42,666 nucleotides of DNA from Streptomyces ipomoeae 91-03 (GCF_000317595.1 NZ_AEJC01000152.1:1-42666), one strand, 5' to 3'; shown: positions 33,764-42,666, numbered from the stretch's first letter. Numbers and translations: made by a program. Notes: generated from the sequence alone by a model not told the origin.

Positions 33764-35380
33764 ATGCGGTCCACGCACACCCGGCGCCCGCTCGCCGGAG
33801 CCACGGTCGCGGTGCTGGCGCTGCTGGGGGCCGGTCTGCCGGCCATGGCGGCGGGCACCGGCGACGAGCAGGACGACAGGCAGCCCGACCTGTCCCGGTT
33901 CTACGACCAGAAGATCAAGTGGTCCAGGTGCGAGGGCCTGGAGATGCCCAAGGACCTCAGATGCGGCAAGGTCACCGTGCCGATCGACTACGCCCGGCCC
34001 GGCGCCGGAACGCTCGACCTGGCCATGGCCCGCTACCGGGCGACCGGAGACTCGCGCGGCAGCCTGCTGCTGAACTTCGGCGGCCCCGGCGGCCCGGGCG
34101 TGCCCGGACTGGCCTACGGCGGCAAGGACTTCATGGATCTCACGGACGGCTACGACATCGTGTCCTTCGATCCGCGCGGCGTCGGCCGCTCCTCCCCCGT
34201 CAGCTGCGGCGAGAACACCAACGTGGCCCTGGACGCGACGGACGACGGCGATGACGCCGTCGCCCCCGGGACCGCGCTCAAGCAGCTGCGGAAGGCCGCC
34301 GCCGCGTGCAAGAAGCACTCCGGCCCGGTCCTGCCGCACATCGGCACCGTCAACGCCTCCCGCGACCTGGACGTGATGCGCGCCGCGCTCGGCGACAAGA
34401 AGCTCAACTACCTCGGCTTCTCGTACGGGACCCGGCTGGGCGCGGTGTACGCGGCGCAGTTCCCCGACAGGGTCGGGCGGATGGTCCTCGACGGCGTGGA
34501 CACCCTCACCGAACCACTGATCGAACAGGGTCTGGTGGGCGCCGAGGGCCAGCAGACCGCGCTGGAGGACTACCTCGACGCGTGCGCCGAGCAGCTGACG
34601 TGTCCGTTCGGGCAGGACGCCCGCTCGGCCCGGGAACAGGTGGTCCATCTGATCGAATCACTCGACGAGTACCCCGTGCCGACGGACTTCGGGCAGGAGT
34701 TCTCGGGGCAGGACCTCGTGAGCGCCATCAGCCAGGGTCTCTACAGCGAACAGATGTGGCCCGTTCTCACCCAGGCGCTCAACATGCTCCTGTACGACGG
34801 CGACGCCCGGGGCGTCATCGCCCTCGCGGGCGGCGGCATCGCCGCACGGCCCCACCCGTACCCGCACAGGCCCTCCGCACCCGGTACGTCCGCCACCCCC
34901 ACCCCGCACAGCGACCTCGTCGACGCCGATGAGGTCCCGCTCGACAACATTCCCGCCGCGCTGATGGCCATCAACTGCGCCGACGACCCCGACCGGCCCA
35001 CCGCCGACCGGATCACCGAGGAGATCGAGGAGTTGCGCGCGGCGTACGAGAAGGCCTCCCCGGTCTTCGGCCGGTACCGGCTCGCCCAGGTGCTGATGTG
35101 CTATGGCCGTCCCAAGGGCACCGACTTCATCCGTGAGAAGGTGCGGGACGTCGACACCCCGAAGATGCTGCTCGTCGGCACCCGGGGCGACCCTGCCACC
35201 CCGTACCGGTGGACCGTGGAGACGGCGAAGCGGCTCGGCTCCGCCGCGGTCGTCCTCGACCACAAGGGCACGGGACACACCGGGTACGCGTCGTCGAAGT
35301 GCGTGCACCAGAAGGTCGACGACTTCCTGCTGTTCGGATCGCTGCCGGACGACGGGAGTTCCTGCGGACCCGACGACTGA
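33764..35380 (+). CDS. Secreted alpha/beta hydrolase, TAP (tripeptidyl aminopeptidase) type
   Basis: Exported serine hydrolase of 538 aa. The N-terminus MRSTHTRRPLAGATVAVLAL, ending near AMAA at residue 30, is a signal peptide with twin Arg, possibly Tat. The oxyanion region NFGGPGGPG is at about 104-112, the nucleophile Ser220 in LGFSYGTRLG, the acid in VGTRGDPATPY and the His in GTGHTGY. The C-terminal TAP domain follows the classical layout with Cys residues for disulfides. It would release N-terminal tripeptides or act as a related esterase. ATG 33764 has GGAGG 5 nt upstream. Confidence 0.9.
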   Translation: MRSTHTRRPLAGATVAVLALLGAGLPAMAAGTGDEQDDRQPDLSRFYDQKIKWSRCEGLEMPKDLRCGKVTVPIDYARPGAGTLDLAMARYRATGDSRGSLLLNFGGPGGPGVPGLAYGGKDFMDLTDGYDIVSFDPRGVGRSSPVSCGENTNVALDATDDGDDAVAPGTALKQLRKAAAACKKHSGPVLPHIGTVNASRDLDVMRAALGDKKLNYLGFSYGTRLGAVYAAQFPDRVGRMVLDGVDTLTEPLIEQGLVGAEGQQTALEDYLDACAEQLTCPFGQDARSAREQVVHLIESLDEYPVPTDFGQEFSGQDLVSAISQGLYSEQMWPVLTQALNMLLYDGDARGVIALAGGGIAARPHPYPHRPSAPGTSATPTPHSDLVDADEVPLDNIPAALMAINCADDPDRPTADRITEEIEELRAAYEKASPVFGRYRLAQVLMCYGRPKGTDFIREKVRDVDTPKMLLVGTRGDPATPYRWTVETAKRLGSAAVVLDHKGTGHTGYASSKCVHQKVDDFLLFGSLPDDGSSCGPDD

Positions 35381-35505
35381 GCATCAGGCCTGTAACACGG
35401 ACGCATCACGTACAACCCCGTCCGTATCTCGCGCGTCACACTGGGTGTGCGTCGCCTTTTGCGCGTGCCGTACCCGTACGTGACCAAAACTGGGGGATTT
35501 TACTG

Positions 35506-36036
35506 ATGCGTATCCGTTCCGTCCTCGTCTTCTCGACCGCGGTGACCGCCGGCACCGCCCTGTTCATCACCGCCGCTCCGCAGAGTCTGGCCGCCCAGCC
35601 GGCCGCCAAGACCCCCGTCTGCAAGGCGAAGGTCCTCAAGCTGGGCGCCAAGCAGGCGAAGGACACGAGGATCGTGCACATCACCGCCAAGAACACCAGC
35701 GCCCGTACCTGCACCATCGACCGCCTCCCCGTCGTCACCTTCGGCGACCTCGACGGCGCGGCCCTGCCGGTGCCCTCCGGCGAGAGCGGCCCGTACAAGG
35801 TCGGTCCCGGGAAGACGGTGTACGCGGCGGTCCGTACGATCGCCGACCTGAAGGACCCGGACGCGCGCCGCGTCGGCACGATCACCGTGTCGGCCAACCC
35901 GAACTACAACGGCCGTACGTTCACCACGAAGCAGCTGGGCGCGAGCAAGAAGGTGAAGGTCTGGGAGCCGGTGACGACGTGGTGGAAGCCGTCCAAGGCC
36001 GCCGCCGACAAGGCGCTGAAGAAGGAAGTCGGCTGA
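35506..36036 (+). CDS. Secreted DUF4232-type protein
   Basis: Protein of 176 aa with a Sec signal peptide (MRIRSVLVFSTAVTAGTALF, cleavage near SLAAQ). The mature domain matches the DUF4232 beta-sandwich common in actinomycete secretomes. Two Cys residues (PVCKAKV and RTCTIDRLP) probably form a disulfide. Its function is unknown. GGGGGA precedes the ATG by about 8 nt. A strong hairpin at 36088-36135 follows. Confidence 0.85.
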   Translation: MRIRSVLVFSTAVTAGTALFITAAPQSLAAQPAAKTPVCKAKVLKLGAKQAKDTRIVHITAKNTSARTCTIDRLPVVTFGDLDGAALPVPSGESGPYKVGPGKTVYAAVRTIADLKDPDARRVGTITVSANPNYNGRTFTTKQLGASKKVKVWEPVTTWWKPSKAAADKALKKEVG

Positions 36037-36087
36037 TCCTCTCCGGGCAGACGTACGACTGACCCCAGCCGTACGCGCACACGCCTC

Positions 36088-36135
36088 GTCGCCCGTCGGG
36101 CGCGCGCCCTCGCCGGTGCGCGCACGGCGGGCGAC
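36088..36135 (+). terminator. Terminator-like hairpin after DUF4232 gene
   Basis: GTCGCCCG (36088-36095) and CGGGCGAC (36128-36135) form the outer stem, with GCGCGC-type pairing inside. It is 51 nt past the stop codon and before the baeRF3-like gene. Confidence 0.65.
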
Positions 36136-36209
36136 GCCCGTACCGAGGGTTCCACCCCGGCCGGATTACCCCAAATGCCCGGCGGGCGAATCGGTCCTAT
36201 CGTGAAGTC

Positions 36210-37307
36210 ATGGAGCACGCCCTGAGTTCCGCGACCCTGACCGAGCTGCGCCGCCCGCGGCCCTATCCGGCCGTGTCGGTGCTGACGCCCACGCACCGGA
36301 GGGAGCCGGAGAACGCGCAGGATCCGGTCCGGCTGCGCAATGTGCTCGCCCGGGCGAAGAAGCAGCTGGAGCACGATCCCGCGGTCACCCGGGAGCGGCG
36401 CAACGACGTCGTGGGGCAGTTGGACAAGGCGTTGGCCGAGGTGGACCTGACCCACGCCGAGGACGGTCTGGTGATCTTCGCGGCGCCGGGTGAGCACCAG
36501 GTCTGGTCGCTGTCCCGTCCGGTGCCGGAGCGCGTGGTGTTCTCGGACACCTTCCTGACCCGGAACCTGGTGGCCGCGTACGCCGCCGAACGGCCGTTCT
36601 GGGTGCTCTCGGTCTCCGCCGACCGGGTCACGCTGTGGAGCGGCGGCGGCGACCGTGTCACGGAGACGCGCACCGGCGGTTTCCCCCTGACCAGGGAGCG
36701 CGACAACTTCGACGCCGAGCGGCAGATGCGGATCGGCGACATGCCGAGCACCTTCCGCGACGAGGGGACCCGGCACTTCCTGCGGGACGCCGACATCACG
36801 ATGGGCCGTGTGCTGCGCGCGCTTCCCCGGCCCCTGTACGTCACCGGGGAGACGGCGGCGCTGTCCCTGCTCGACGAGATCGGCACGGTCACCCGGGACG
36901 CCATTCATGTCCCGCACGGCGGCCTCACGCACGGCACCCCGGAGGCGGTGTGGCAGGCGGTGCGGCCGGTGGTCGCGGCGGAGGACCGCAGGAACGTCGA
37001 CGCCGTGGCCCGGCGGCTCGAAGCGGCCCGCGGTCAGAAGGCCTTCGCCGCCGGGGTCGACGAGGTCCGGCAGAACGCGGAGCAGGGGCGCATCGAGCTC
37101 CTGGCGGTGGAGGAGAACTACCGGACGACCGTACGCGCCGACGGCGGCCCCCATCTCGTACCGGCCGAGAGCGGAGACCTCGACGCCCGGGACGACATCG
37201 TGGACGAGATCGTCGAACAGTGCCTGGACACGGGCGCCGAGGTGCGCTTCGTGCCCGACGGCACGCTCGGGGACGCCCGGGGCATCGCGGGCGTCCTGCG
37301 GTACTGA
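36210..37307 (+). CDS. baeRF3-type protein (bacterial archaeo-eukaryotic release factor family)
   Basis: Protein of 365 aa matching, from memory, the actinobacterial baeRF family 3, relatives of the archaeo-eukaryotic eRF1 central and C-terminal domains. Recognisable features are the opening YPAVSVLTPTHRREPENAQ, the central RPFWVLSVSADRVTLWSGGG and the C-terminal FVPDGTLGDARGIAGVLRY. I see no GGQ peptide-release motif. Family members have been proposed to act in ribosome rescue or tRNA handling, but function is not established. The ATG at 36210 has a weak purine-rich site. Confidence 0.8.
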   Translation: MEHALSSATLTELRRPRPYPAVSVLTPTHRREPENAQDPVRLRNVLARAKKQLEHDPAVTRERRNDVVGQLDKALAEVDLTHAEDGLVIFAAPGEHQVWSLSRPVPERVVFSDTFLTRNLVAAYAAERPFWVLSVSADRVTLWSGGGDRVTETRTGGFPLTRERDNFDAERQMRIGDMPSTFRDEGTRHFLRDADITMGRVLRALPRPLYVTGETAALSLLDEIGTVTRDAIHVPHGGLTHGTPEAVWQAVRPVVAAEDRRNVDAVARRLEAARGQKAFAAGVDEVRQNAEQGRIELLAVEENYRTTVRADGGPHLVPAESGDLDARDDIVDEIVEQCLDTGAEVRFVPDGTLGDARGIAGVLRY

Positions 37308-37352
37308 GGCCCGGCTCACGGGCAGCGGAGCCCGGCCGGGGCGGGGCGGGCG

Positions 37353-37766
37353 TCAGACGCCGCGGAGGAGGGTCGTGAGGCCCCGGTCGAGGGCCACGCC
37401 CAGCTCTTCGCTCCCCGCCGCGACCACGGCGTAGGTGCTCAGCAGGAAACGCTGGAGTGCCGCCGTGTCGAACTGGAGCATGGCCAGCCCGTACGGGGAG
37501 TGCAGTTCGATCACCGTGCGGGCACGGCCGCAGGGCCAGATGTGCACATCGCCGGCGCCGGCGGGCGCCGGGAGCCCCTCCTCCAGCAGGTCGCGGGAGA
37601 AGGTCCACGTCACCATGTCACCGCTCAGCGAGATGTCGGCCGGGAAGTCCAGGTGGACGGCGAGCGGGTCGTCGGAGGAGTAGCGCAGGGACGCGGGTAC
37701 CGGAACCTCCCGGTCCTCGGCGGTGACGAGGAGCGCACGAGCGGGCTGTTCCAGCTTGACGGTCAT
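37353..37766 (-). CDS. SsgA-like protein (SALP), sporulation-linked cell-division regulator
   Basis: Protein of 137 aa with the fold and motifs of the SsgA/SsgB family, which in Streptomyces positions FtsZ and guides septation and peptidoglycan remodelling in aerial hyphae. Conserved segments are VPASLRYSSDDPLAVHLDFP, VTWTFSRDLLEEGL, GAGDVHIWPC and the acidic SPYGLAMLQFDTAALQRFL. The length is typical. The ATG at 37766 has GGGAG 7 nt upstream. I cannot say which SALP (A-G or other) it is. It is divergent from a PAS-PP2C phosphatase. Confidence 0.9.
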   Translation of the reverse strand: MTVKLEQPARALLVTAEDREVPVPASLRYSSDDPLAVHLDFPADISLSGDMVTWTFSRDLLEEGLPAPAGAGDVHIWPCGRARTVIELHSPYGLAMLQFDTAALQRFLLSTYAVVAAGSEELGVALDRGLTTLLRGV

Positions 37767-38254
37767 CAACGGTCTCCCTTTCTGGTGAAGGTCTGCTTCC
37801 GGTGCGGGCCGGCCGATGCGCCGGCATGCCTCTTCGACCTCGCGGAGAGCATTCGCACGACGCGGCCATCCGGATTCACCCCTGTGACCCATGTCACTGC
37901 CAGACCTCCCGACCCGCCGGTCCCCACCCTGGAGAACATCGGCACGTTCCGATTTACATATGCCGCTCTGTGTAGTCGAGGGGAATCACACATCGACCCA
38001 TCGAACACATGAGTGAAATGAGTGCCCGACGGGACCGACGCTCCGTCAAGTCACGTACGATCTCTACGACTTGACCCCGACAGACGCGTAACTGCCTACC
38101 GTGGTGAACCCACCCTCCCAGGACAGCGGCATACGCCAGAAGCATCGCCGTATCGTGTCTTGCCAAATCCCTTACAGCGCGTCGCGGGCTGTGCAACAGT
38201 CGTAACCGGCCCTTCCGTCCGCGTCGGTCGCAGTGACCCCCCATCGGAGTAGTG
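37767..38254. promoter_or_regulatory. Divergent promoter region of SALP and PP2C genes
   Basis: 488 nt without a gene, locally lower in GC near 37940-38100. It contains GTGAC-CCAT-GTCAC (37884-37897), a 5-bp palindrome upstream of the SALP gene, and the PP2C ribosome site CGGAG (38245-38249). Development-specific promoters for both genes are expected here; I cannot assign their sigma factor. Confidence 0.5.
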
Positions 38255-39721
38255 ATGCCGTCCCACCTCTCTGCGGATCGCCCCGCCGCCCAGCCGCCCC
38301 GGCGCGGCACGGTCGACGCGCTCATCTCGCAGACCCGACGGCTGCTCGGGGACGTGGACGCCGTACGCCGTGACACGTCCGCCGGCGGAACGGACGCCGA
38401 GGGCCGGTGGCAGCGGGCGCTCTACGATCTGGCCCTGCATCAACTCAGCGATCTGGACGAGCACTTGTCCCAGCTGCGGGACGGTCCCGCCGCACCCGCC
38501 GCACCGGAGGCGACGCCCGGCACCCGGCCCGTGCCGGCCGTGCCGCCCCGGCGGCAGTCGCTGCTCAGCCGGGTCGGCAGCGCCGAATGGAACCTGCTGA
38601 CGGACGAGGCCAGTTGGTCCGGGGAGCTGTACCAGATCCTCGGCCGCGACCCCGCCGCCCCGCCGCTCACCCTCGACGAGCTGCCGTCGCTGGTGCTGGA
38701 CGAGGACCGGCCGAAGCTGACGGCGATGGTGACGGACTGTCTGATCGACGCCAAACGCATCGACGGGGAGTTCCGGATCGTGCTGCCCGACGGCGCGGTA
38801 CGCACCGTGCACATGATGGGCGAGCCCGTACTCGACGACGACGGCAATACCGCCTCGATGTGGGCCGTACTGCGGGACGTCAGTGAACTGCGGCGCAGCC
38901 AGCTCGTGGTGAGCGAGACCCGTGACTCGCTCCAGCGTCAGCGGCACATCGCGCAGACCGAGCACCGGCTCGCGGTCGAGTTGCAGGAGGCCGTGCTGCC
39001 ACCGTGGCGCGGCTCCCTGCGGCTCCCGCTGCACGGCCCCGAGGCGCTCGATCTGGCGGCCCGCTATCTGCCGTCCGCCACGAGCGCGCTGATCGGCGGC
39101 GACTGGTACGACGCCCTCGAACTCCCGGGCGGCGAGAGCCTGCTGACCGTCGGCGACCTCACCGGGCACGGTGTCACCGTCACCTCGGGCATGGCGATGC
39201 TGATCGGCGCGCTGCGCGGCATGGCGATGGCGGGCACCGAGCCGGGCCGGATGATGGCCTGCCTCAACCAGTTACTGGACGCCACCGCGCAACCGGCCCT
39301 CGGCAGCGCCGTCTGCTGCCACTACCGGCCGGCGACCCGCACCCTCGTCTGGGCACAGGCCGGACACCCCGCCCCGCTGCTGTTCCGCGACGGGACGGGG
39401 CACGTGCTGAAGGCGCCGGACGGCGTACTGCTCGGCGCCACCTCGGGTGCCGTCTACGGACAGGCCGAAGTGACGCTCGAACAGGGCGATCTGCTGCTCC
39501 TGCACACCGATGGACTGATCCCCCGGCGATGGGAGGCCACCGGCTCGGCCGACGCCGTGGGCGGGCAGGAAACGGCGACCGTGCAGCGGCTGCTGAACCT
39601 GGCCCCCCGGTTGAGCGAGGCGCGTACGGCCCAGGAGTGTGTGCGGACAGTGGTGGAGGAGTTCGGCGAGGGCGAGCGCGAGGACGACGCCTGCTTGCTC
39701 GTCGCCAGGGTCAGTTCCTGA
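38255..39721 (+). CDS. PAS-domain PP2C (SpoIIE-type) serine phosphatase
   Basis: Protein of 488 aa: an N-terminal helical region, a PAS domain (about 105-215, including AEWNLLTDEASWSGELYQIL and a closing WAVLRDVSELRRSQ), and a PP2C/SpoIIE domain (about 240-487). Metal-binding phosphatase motifs are IGGDWYDAL, VGDLTGHG and the terminal GEREDDACLLVARV, all intact. Such proteins dephosphorylate anti-anti-sigma factors in Streptomyces partner-switch systems. The start is ATG 38255, 5 nt after CGGAG; a GTG one codon earlier is less well spaced. It is divergent from the SALP gene and has no adjacent anti-sigma gene in this window. Confidence 0.9.
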   Translation: MPSHLSADRPAAQPPRRGTVDALISQTRRLLGDVDAVRRDTSAGGTDAEGRWQRALYDLALHQLSDLDEHLSQLRDGPAAPAAPEATPGTRPVPAVPPRRQSLLSRVGSAEWNLLTDEASWSGELYQILGRDPAAPPLTLDELPSLVLDEDRPKLTAMVTDCLIDAKRIDGEFRIVLPDGAVRTVHMMGEPVLDDDGNTASMWAVLRDVSELRRSQLVVSETRDSLQRQRHIAQTEHRLAVELQEAVLPPWRGSLRLPLHGPEALDLAARYLPSATSALIGGDWYDALELPGGESLLTVGDLTGHGVTVTSGMAMLIGALRGMAMAGTEPGRMMACLNQLLDATAQPALGSAVCCHYRPATRTLVWAQAGHPAPLLFRDGTGHVLKAPDGVLLGATSGAVYGQAEVTLEQGDLLLLHTDGLIPRRWEATGSADAVGGQETATVQRLLNLAPRLSEARTAQECVRTVVEEFGEGEREDDACLLVARVSS

Positions 39722-39778
39722 GGCGCCGGGGCCGGTTCCTGAGGTCCCTGGGGGTCACGCCCCTGAGGCCTTTCGCCG

Positions 39779-41275
39779 TCACGCCTGCGCGGTGCCCCCC
39801 TTGTTCTTCGCCGTCCCCTTGGGCAGAGCGAGCCTGATCTCCTCTCGCAGCTCCCGGATCCTCGGCTGGTCGGCGTACCGGCCGGTCAACTCGTACATCT
39901 GGCCCAGCCGGTCCCAGGTGCGGTGGGAGGAGTTGGAACCCATCGCGTCCAGGGCCTCACGGGCGTAGCGTTCCCCCTGTTCCGGATCGCCGTCGATGAA
40001 ACAGGCCGAGGCCATCGACAGATAGTCGAAGATCTTCGACCGCTGTCGGCCGTCGACGCGCAGGGCCAGGGCCTTCTCCGCGTAGTGCTGGCTGATCCTG
40101 GCCGCACCGGGGTCGTGCTCCGCGAGCGTGCGGTAGGACAGGGCCTGCATGCCGTACAGGTCCTCTTCCTTGAACATCGACATCCAGCTCGGCAGTGGTG
40201 TGTCCGCCTTGTCGGAGACGAACAGATCCTCCGCCTGGCCGAGGGTGCGCCGCGTGGCCTGGCCCTTGCCCATGGAGGCATGCGCCCAGGCCTCGATGGT
40301 GTAGAGCATGGCCTTGGTGCGGGGCAGCACCTGGTCGCCGGAGCCGGACTGGGCGAGCTTCATGAGGTCGAGTGCCTCGTCGGGTTTACCCAGGTGGACC
40401 AGTTGCCGGGCCGCCCGGGAGAGGGCCTCGCCGGCGCGGGGCCGGTCACCGCCCTCCCTGGCGGCGTGGGCGGCGATGACGAAGTACTTCTGGGCGGTGG
40501 CTTCCAGGCCGACGTCGTGTGACATCCAGCCGGCGAGGACCGCGAGGTCGGCGGCGACGCTCCACAGGCGCCGCTGCAGAGGGTCGGAGTGACGGTAGGA
40601 GAGCATGCCTCCCACCTCGTTGAGTTGTCCTACGACTGCCTTGCGCTGCAGCCCGCCGCCGCGGGCCGCGTCCCAGGCACGGAACACGTCGACCGAGCGC
40701 TCCAGCTCCTCGACCTCCTGCGAGCCGATGGGGGCGGCCTCGTACCGCTCGAACCCGGCCGAGTCGGCGTGCAGGGGGTTGTCGATGTCAGGGGCGTCGG
40801 CCATCAGTGCCGGATCGGTGTGCAGCCAGTCGTACATGGCGCTGCTGAGTACGGATCCCGCGGCGAGCGCGGCACCCGCGCCCACCAAACCGCGTCGGTT
40901 GAGCATGAGGTCCATTCCCGTGAATTCGGTGAGGACCGCGGCTGTCCGTTCGGGCGTCCACGGCACACCGTCGGGGTGTTCCACACCCTCGCCGGCCCGC
41001 CGCTTCCCCGTCCGCCCGTGCCGCACCAGACCGAGGTCCTCGATGGTCACGACACGGCCGAGACGCTCGGTGAACAGCATCGCCAGCACCCGTGGCACGG
41101 GATCGCGCGGGATCTCTCCCATGTCGATCCAACGCCGCACCCGTGAGGTGTCGGTCGCCAGCTGGGGGTGGCCCATGGCCGCCGCCTGCCGGTTGACCAG
41201 CCTCGCGAGCTCTCCCTTCGACCAGCCGGCCAGGCCGAACAGGTCTGCGAGTCGGGTGTTGGGTTGTCCGCTCAC
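39779..41275 (-). CDS. NsdA-like transcriptional regulator with TPR-type helical repeats
   Basis: Protein of 498 aa resembling NsdA-type negative regulators of Streptomyces differentiation in length and layout. Residues about 8-45 and 55-75 look DNA-binding (LADLFGLAGWSKGELARLVN and TSRVRRWIDMGEIP). A short hydrophobic Ala-rich stretch near residue 140 and then TPR-like helices follow to the end. The GTG at 41275 was chosen because the conserved SGQPNTRLADLF segment starts there; the upstream frame is non-coding. It is divergent from an APH-type kinase, with palindrome and repeats between. I do not claim orthology to SCO5582. Confidence 0.8.
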   Translation of the reverse strand: MSGQPNTRLADLFGLAGWSKGELARLVNRQAAAMGHPQLATDTSRVRRWIDMGEIPRDPVPRVLAMLFTERLGRVVTIEDLGLVRHGRTGKRRAGEGVEHPDGVPWTPERTAAVLTEFTGMDLMLNRRGLVGAGAALAAGSVLSSAMYDWLHTDPALMADAPDIDNPLHADSAGFERYEAAPIGSQEVEELERSVDVFRAWDAARGGGLQRKAVVGQLNEVGGMLSYRHSDPLQRRLWSVAADLAVLAGWMSHDVGLEATAQKYFVIAAHAAREGGDRPRAGEALSRAARQLVHLGKPDEALDLMKLAQSGSGDQVLPRTKAMLYTIEAWAHASMGKGQATRRTLGQAEDLFVSDKADTPLPSWMSMFKEEDLYGMQALSYRTLAEHDPGAARISQHYAEKALALRVDGRQRSKIFDYLSMASACFIDGDPEQGERYAREALDAMGSNSSHRTWDRLGQMYELTGRYADQPRIRELREEIRLALPKGTAKNKGGTAQA

Positions 41276-41302
41276 GTCAAGCCCCCAGGTTCTCGGCTGA
41301 GT

Positions 41303-41459
41303 TGACAGTAGCCCGCTGTCAGTTGCTCCGGGACTATTCGCCAGGGTTCGCCAGGGTGCGCCAGATGGTGTGCCACGGCCCATCCGGTGTCAGGTAGGAA
41401 AGCGCCACCCCGACCCGGTCGCCCTCCTGACACGACAGGTGCATTCCCCAGGGTGCGCC
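41303..41459. promoter_or_regulatory. Palindrome and CCAGGG repeats between NsdA-like and kinase genes
   Basis: TGACAG-N7-CTGTCA (41303-41321) is a perfect 6-bp palindrome 28 nt upstream of the NsdA-like start. Next come tandem decamers TTCGCCAGGG (41337-41346 and 41347-41356) and a degenerate third (41357-41366). The 12-mer CCAGGGTGCGCC occurs at 41351-41362 and again at 41448-41459. The pattern suggests regulator binding sites shared by the divergent genes. Confidence 0.5.
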
Positions 41460-41520
41460 GAGGGCGGCCGGGGCGGGTAGCGCGTGACATCGCAGGCACA
41501 CGAAGGGATCTGTATTCCCC

Positions 41521-42660
41521 ATGTACGCAGCATCGTCCTCCGTGTCCGCCCCACCCCGGCCGCTCGCACCCCGCCAGCCTGGCAGCGGCGGCCCCTATCT
41601 CGACCCCACGCGCTCGGCGGGCACCGTCCTGGGCACCGGCCGACGGCGCGTCCCGGGGCCCGGCACCCAACCGCTCAGCGGGAGACTCGACTTGTCCGGC
41701 CCTCAGGGCGCGCAGCTGCGCACGGCGATCGCTTCGGTGCATCGCATCTGCCCGGAGTTCGCTCCGGTCCAGGTGCTGCGCCGAAGCGGCCGCTCGGTGC
41801 TGCTCGTCGGCACGACCGGGCGCAGTACGGCCGTCGCCAAGTGTTTACTGGACCACTCCCCGATGTGGGAGGAGCGGATCCGGCATGAAATAGCCGCGTA
41901 CCGCTCGTTCGTCCGGCACCGCCCTCCGGTGCGCGTGCCGCGACTGGTCGCGGCGGACCCGGACAACTGCACCTTGGTCATCGAGCGGATGCCGGGCCGG
42001 ATGGCCGCCCTGCAGCGGCATCCGGTGGAGGCGCCACCGCGCGCCGACATCCGGGCGGCGCTCGGCGCGATCTGCCGACTGAACGCGTGGCGGCCACCGG
42101 CGGGGACGTTCGACGCCCCGCTGGACTACGCGGAGCGGATCTCCCGGTTCCATGAGCTGGGTCTGCTCACCGACCGGGACATGGGCGATCTGCAGAAGCT
42201 GCTGCACGGCATCGCGCACGCCTCGGGCCGGCAGGGCATGGGCCAGTTCTGCCACGGCGACGCCCTGTTGTCGAACATCCTGCTCTCACCGGCCGGTCCA
42301 GTGCTGGTGGACTGGGAACACGCGGGGTGGTATCTGCCGGGGTACGACCTGGCGACGCTGTGGGCGGTGCTCGGAGACGCCCCCGTGGCACGGCGGCAGA
42401 TCAGTCAGCTGGCGCAGTCGGCGGGCCCGGCCTCGCGGGACGCCTTCCTGGTGAATCTGATGCTCGTACTGACCCGGGAGATCCGTACGTACGAGACGGC
42501 CGTGCAGCGTTCGATGCACGACGCGACCCCGGCGGCACCGGGCCCGGCCCACCCGGCTGCCGCGCCATCCGGCGAGGAACAGCGGCTGCTGCTGAGGCGG
42601 CTGCACGACGACTGCCAACTGGCCCGCAAGGCCGTACGGGCGGCGGTCGGCACTCGCTGA
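41521..42660 (+). CDS. APH-type phosphotransferase family protein next to NsdA-like gene
   Basis: Protein of 379 aa with an APH/choline-kinase-like fold. The ATP-site lysine is probably in [10 protein letters not shown], the linker is [10 protein letters not shown], the catalytic loop [13 protein letters not shown] (HGD-x4-N), and the metal motif [18 protein letters not shown]. The first 55 residues are Pro/Gly-rich and unstructured. It is complete: ATG at 41521, TGA ends at 42660. AAGGGA is about 12 nt upstream, so the ribosome site is weak. The context with an NsdA-like regulator, SALP and PP2C suggests a developmental role rather than antibiotic resistance. Confidence 0.82.
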   Translation: MYAASSSVSAPPRPLAPRQPGSGGPYLDPTRSAGTVLGTGRRRVPGPGTQPLSGRLDLSGPQGAQLRTAIASVHRICPEFAPVQVLRRSGRSVLLVGTTGRSTAVAKCLLDHSPMWEERIRHEIAAYRSFVRHRPPVRVPRLVAADPDNCTLVIERMPGRMAALQRHPVEAPPRADIRAALGAICRLNAWRPPAGTFDAPLDYAERISRFHELGLLTDRDMGDLQKLLHGIAHASGRQGMGQFCHGDALLSNILLSPAGPVLVDWEHAGWYLPGYDLATLWAVLGDAPVARRQISQLAQSAGPASRDAFLVNLMLVLTREIRTYETAVQRSMHDATPAAPGPAHPAAAPSGEEQRLLLRRLHDDCQLARKAVRAAVGTR

Positions 42661-42666
42661 GGGGAA

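Overview
The window is GC-rich DNA with strong third-position G/C bias, GTG and TTG starts and short gene overlaps. Its gene content is that of a high-GC actinomycete, almost certainly Streptomyces: an SsgA-like sporulation protein, an NsdA-like regulator, a PAS/PP2C phosphatase, an SPW-repeat membrane protein, a DUF4232 secreted protein, a TAP-type secreted hydrolase and a RRHVDL-type sulfur leader peptide. I call 37 protein genes plus one decayed gene and one less certain small ORF. I see no rRNA, tRNA, CRISPR array, prophage or complete transposon. The whole block reads as ordinary chromosome with several small functional modules.

Layout. (1) 7-5143, minus strand: an iron-regulated operon behind a DmdR/IdeR-type iron box (5192-5210). 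It encodes two exporter-fold ABC half-transporters that together form one canonical and one strongly degenerate ATP site, and a siderophore-binding lipoprotein. (2) 5358-8039: a YtcJ-type amidohydrolase convergent with a DyP peroxidase. (3) 8374-11005: a DHA2-type MFS exporter divergent from a MarR-type regulator, then an RpiB-fold protein lacking the usual active-site His. (4) 11017-14955, minus: a tightly packed operon of a double-FHA ABC transporter, an SH3-like protein and a cytosolic Ser/Thr kinase, resembling the mycobacterial PknF/Rv1747 pair. (5) 15079-16293: a small conserved-type hypothetical gene and a decayed serine hydrolase.

(6) 16397-20688: an aldo/keto reductase divergent from a LysR regulator over strong palindromes, then a DinB-like protein, adenosine deaminase and a VOC protein. 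(7) 20920-23172: a protein of unknown function carrying an Ala-Asp dipeptide microsatellite, and a PdxI-like reductase. (8) 23593-25853: a sulfur-scavenging-like module made of an acyl-CoA-dehydrogenase-fold monooxygenase, an SsuE-type FMN reductase, a candidate 40-aa ORF and an apparently leaderless Cys-containing leader peptide. (9) 26398-33369: SPW protein, an APH-type kinase with a P-loop kinase, a GlsB-like membrane protein, three GNAT acetyltransferases and an acyltransferase-3 protein. (10) 33764-37307: TAP-type hydrolase, DUF4232 protein and a baeRF3-type protein. (11) 37353-42660: a development-linked stretch with an SsgA-like protein, a PAS-PP2C phosphatase, an NsdA-like TPR regulator and a divergent APH-type kinase.

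The strongest candidates for new biology are the asymmetric ABC pair joined to a siderophore-binding lipoprotein, the kinase/SH3/FHA-transporter operon, and the leader-peptide-controlled flavin module. All functional calls come from reading the sequence and from memory of protein families; no database search was run.
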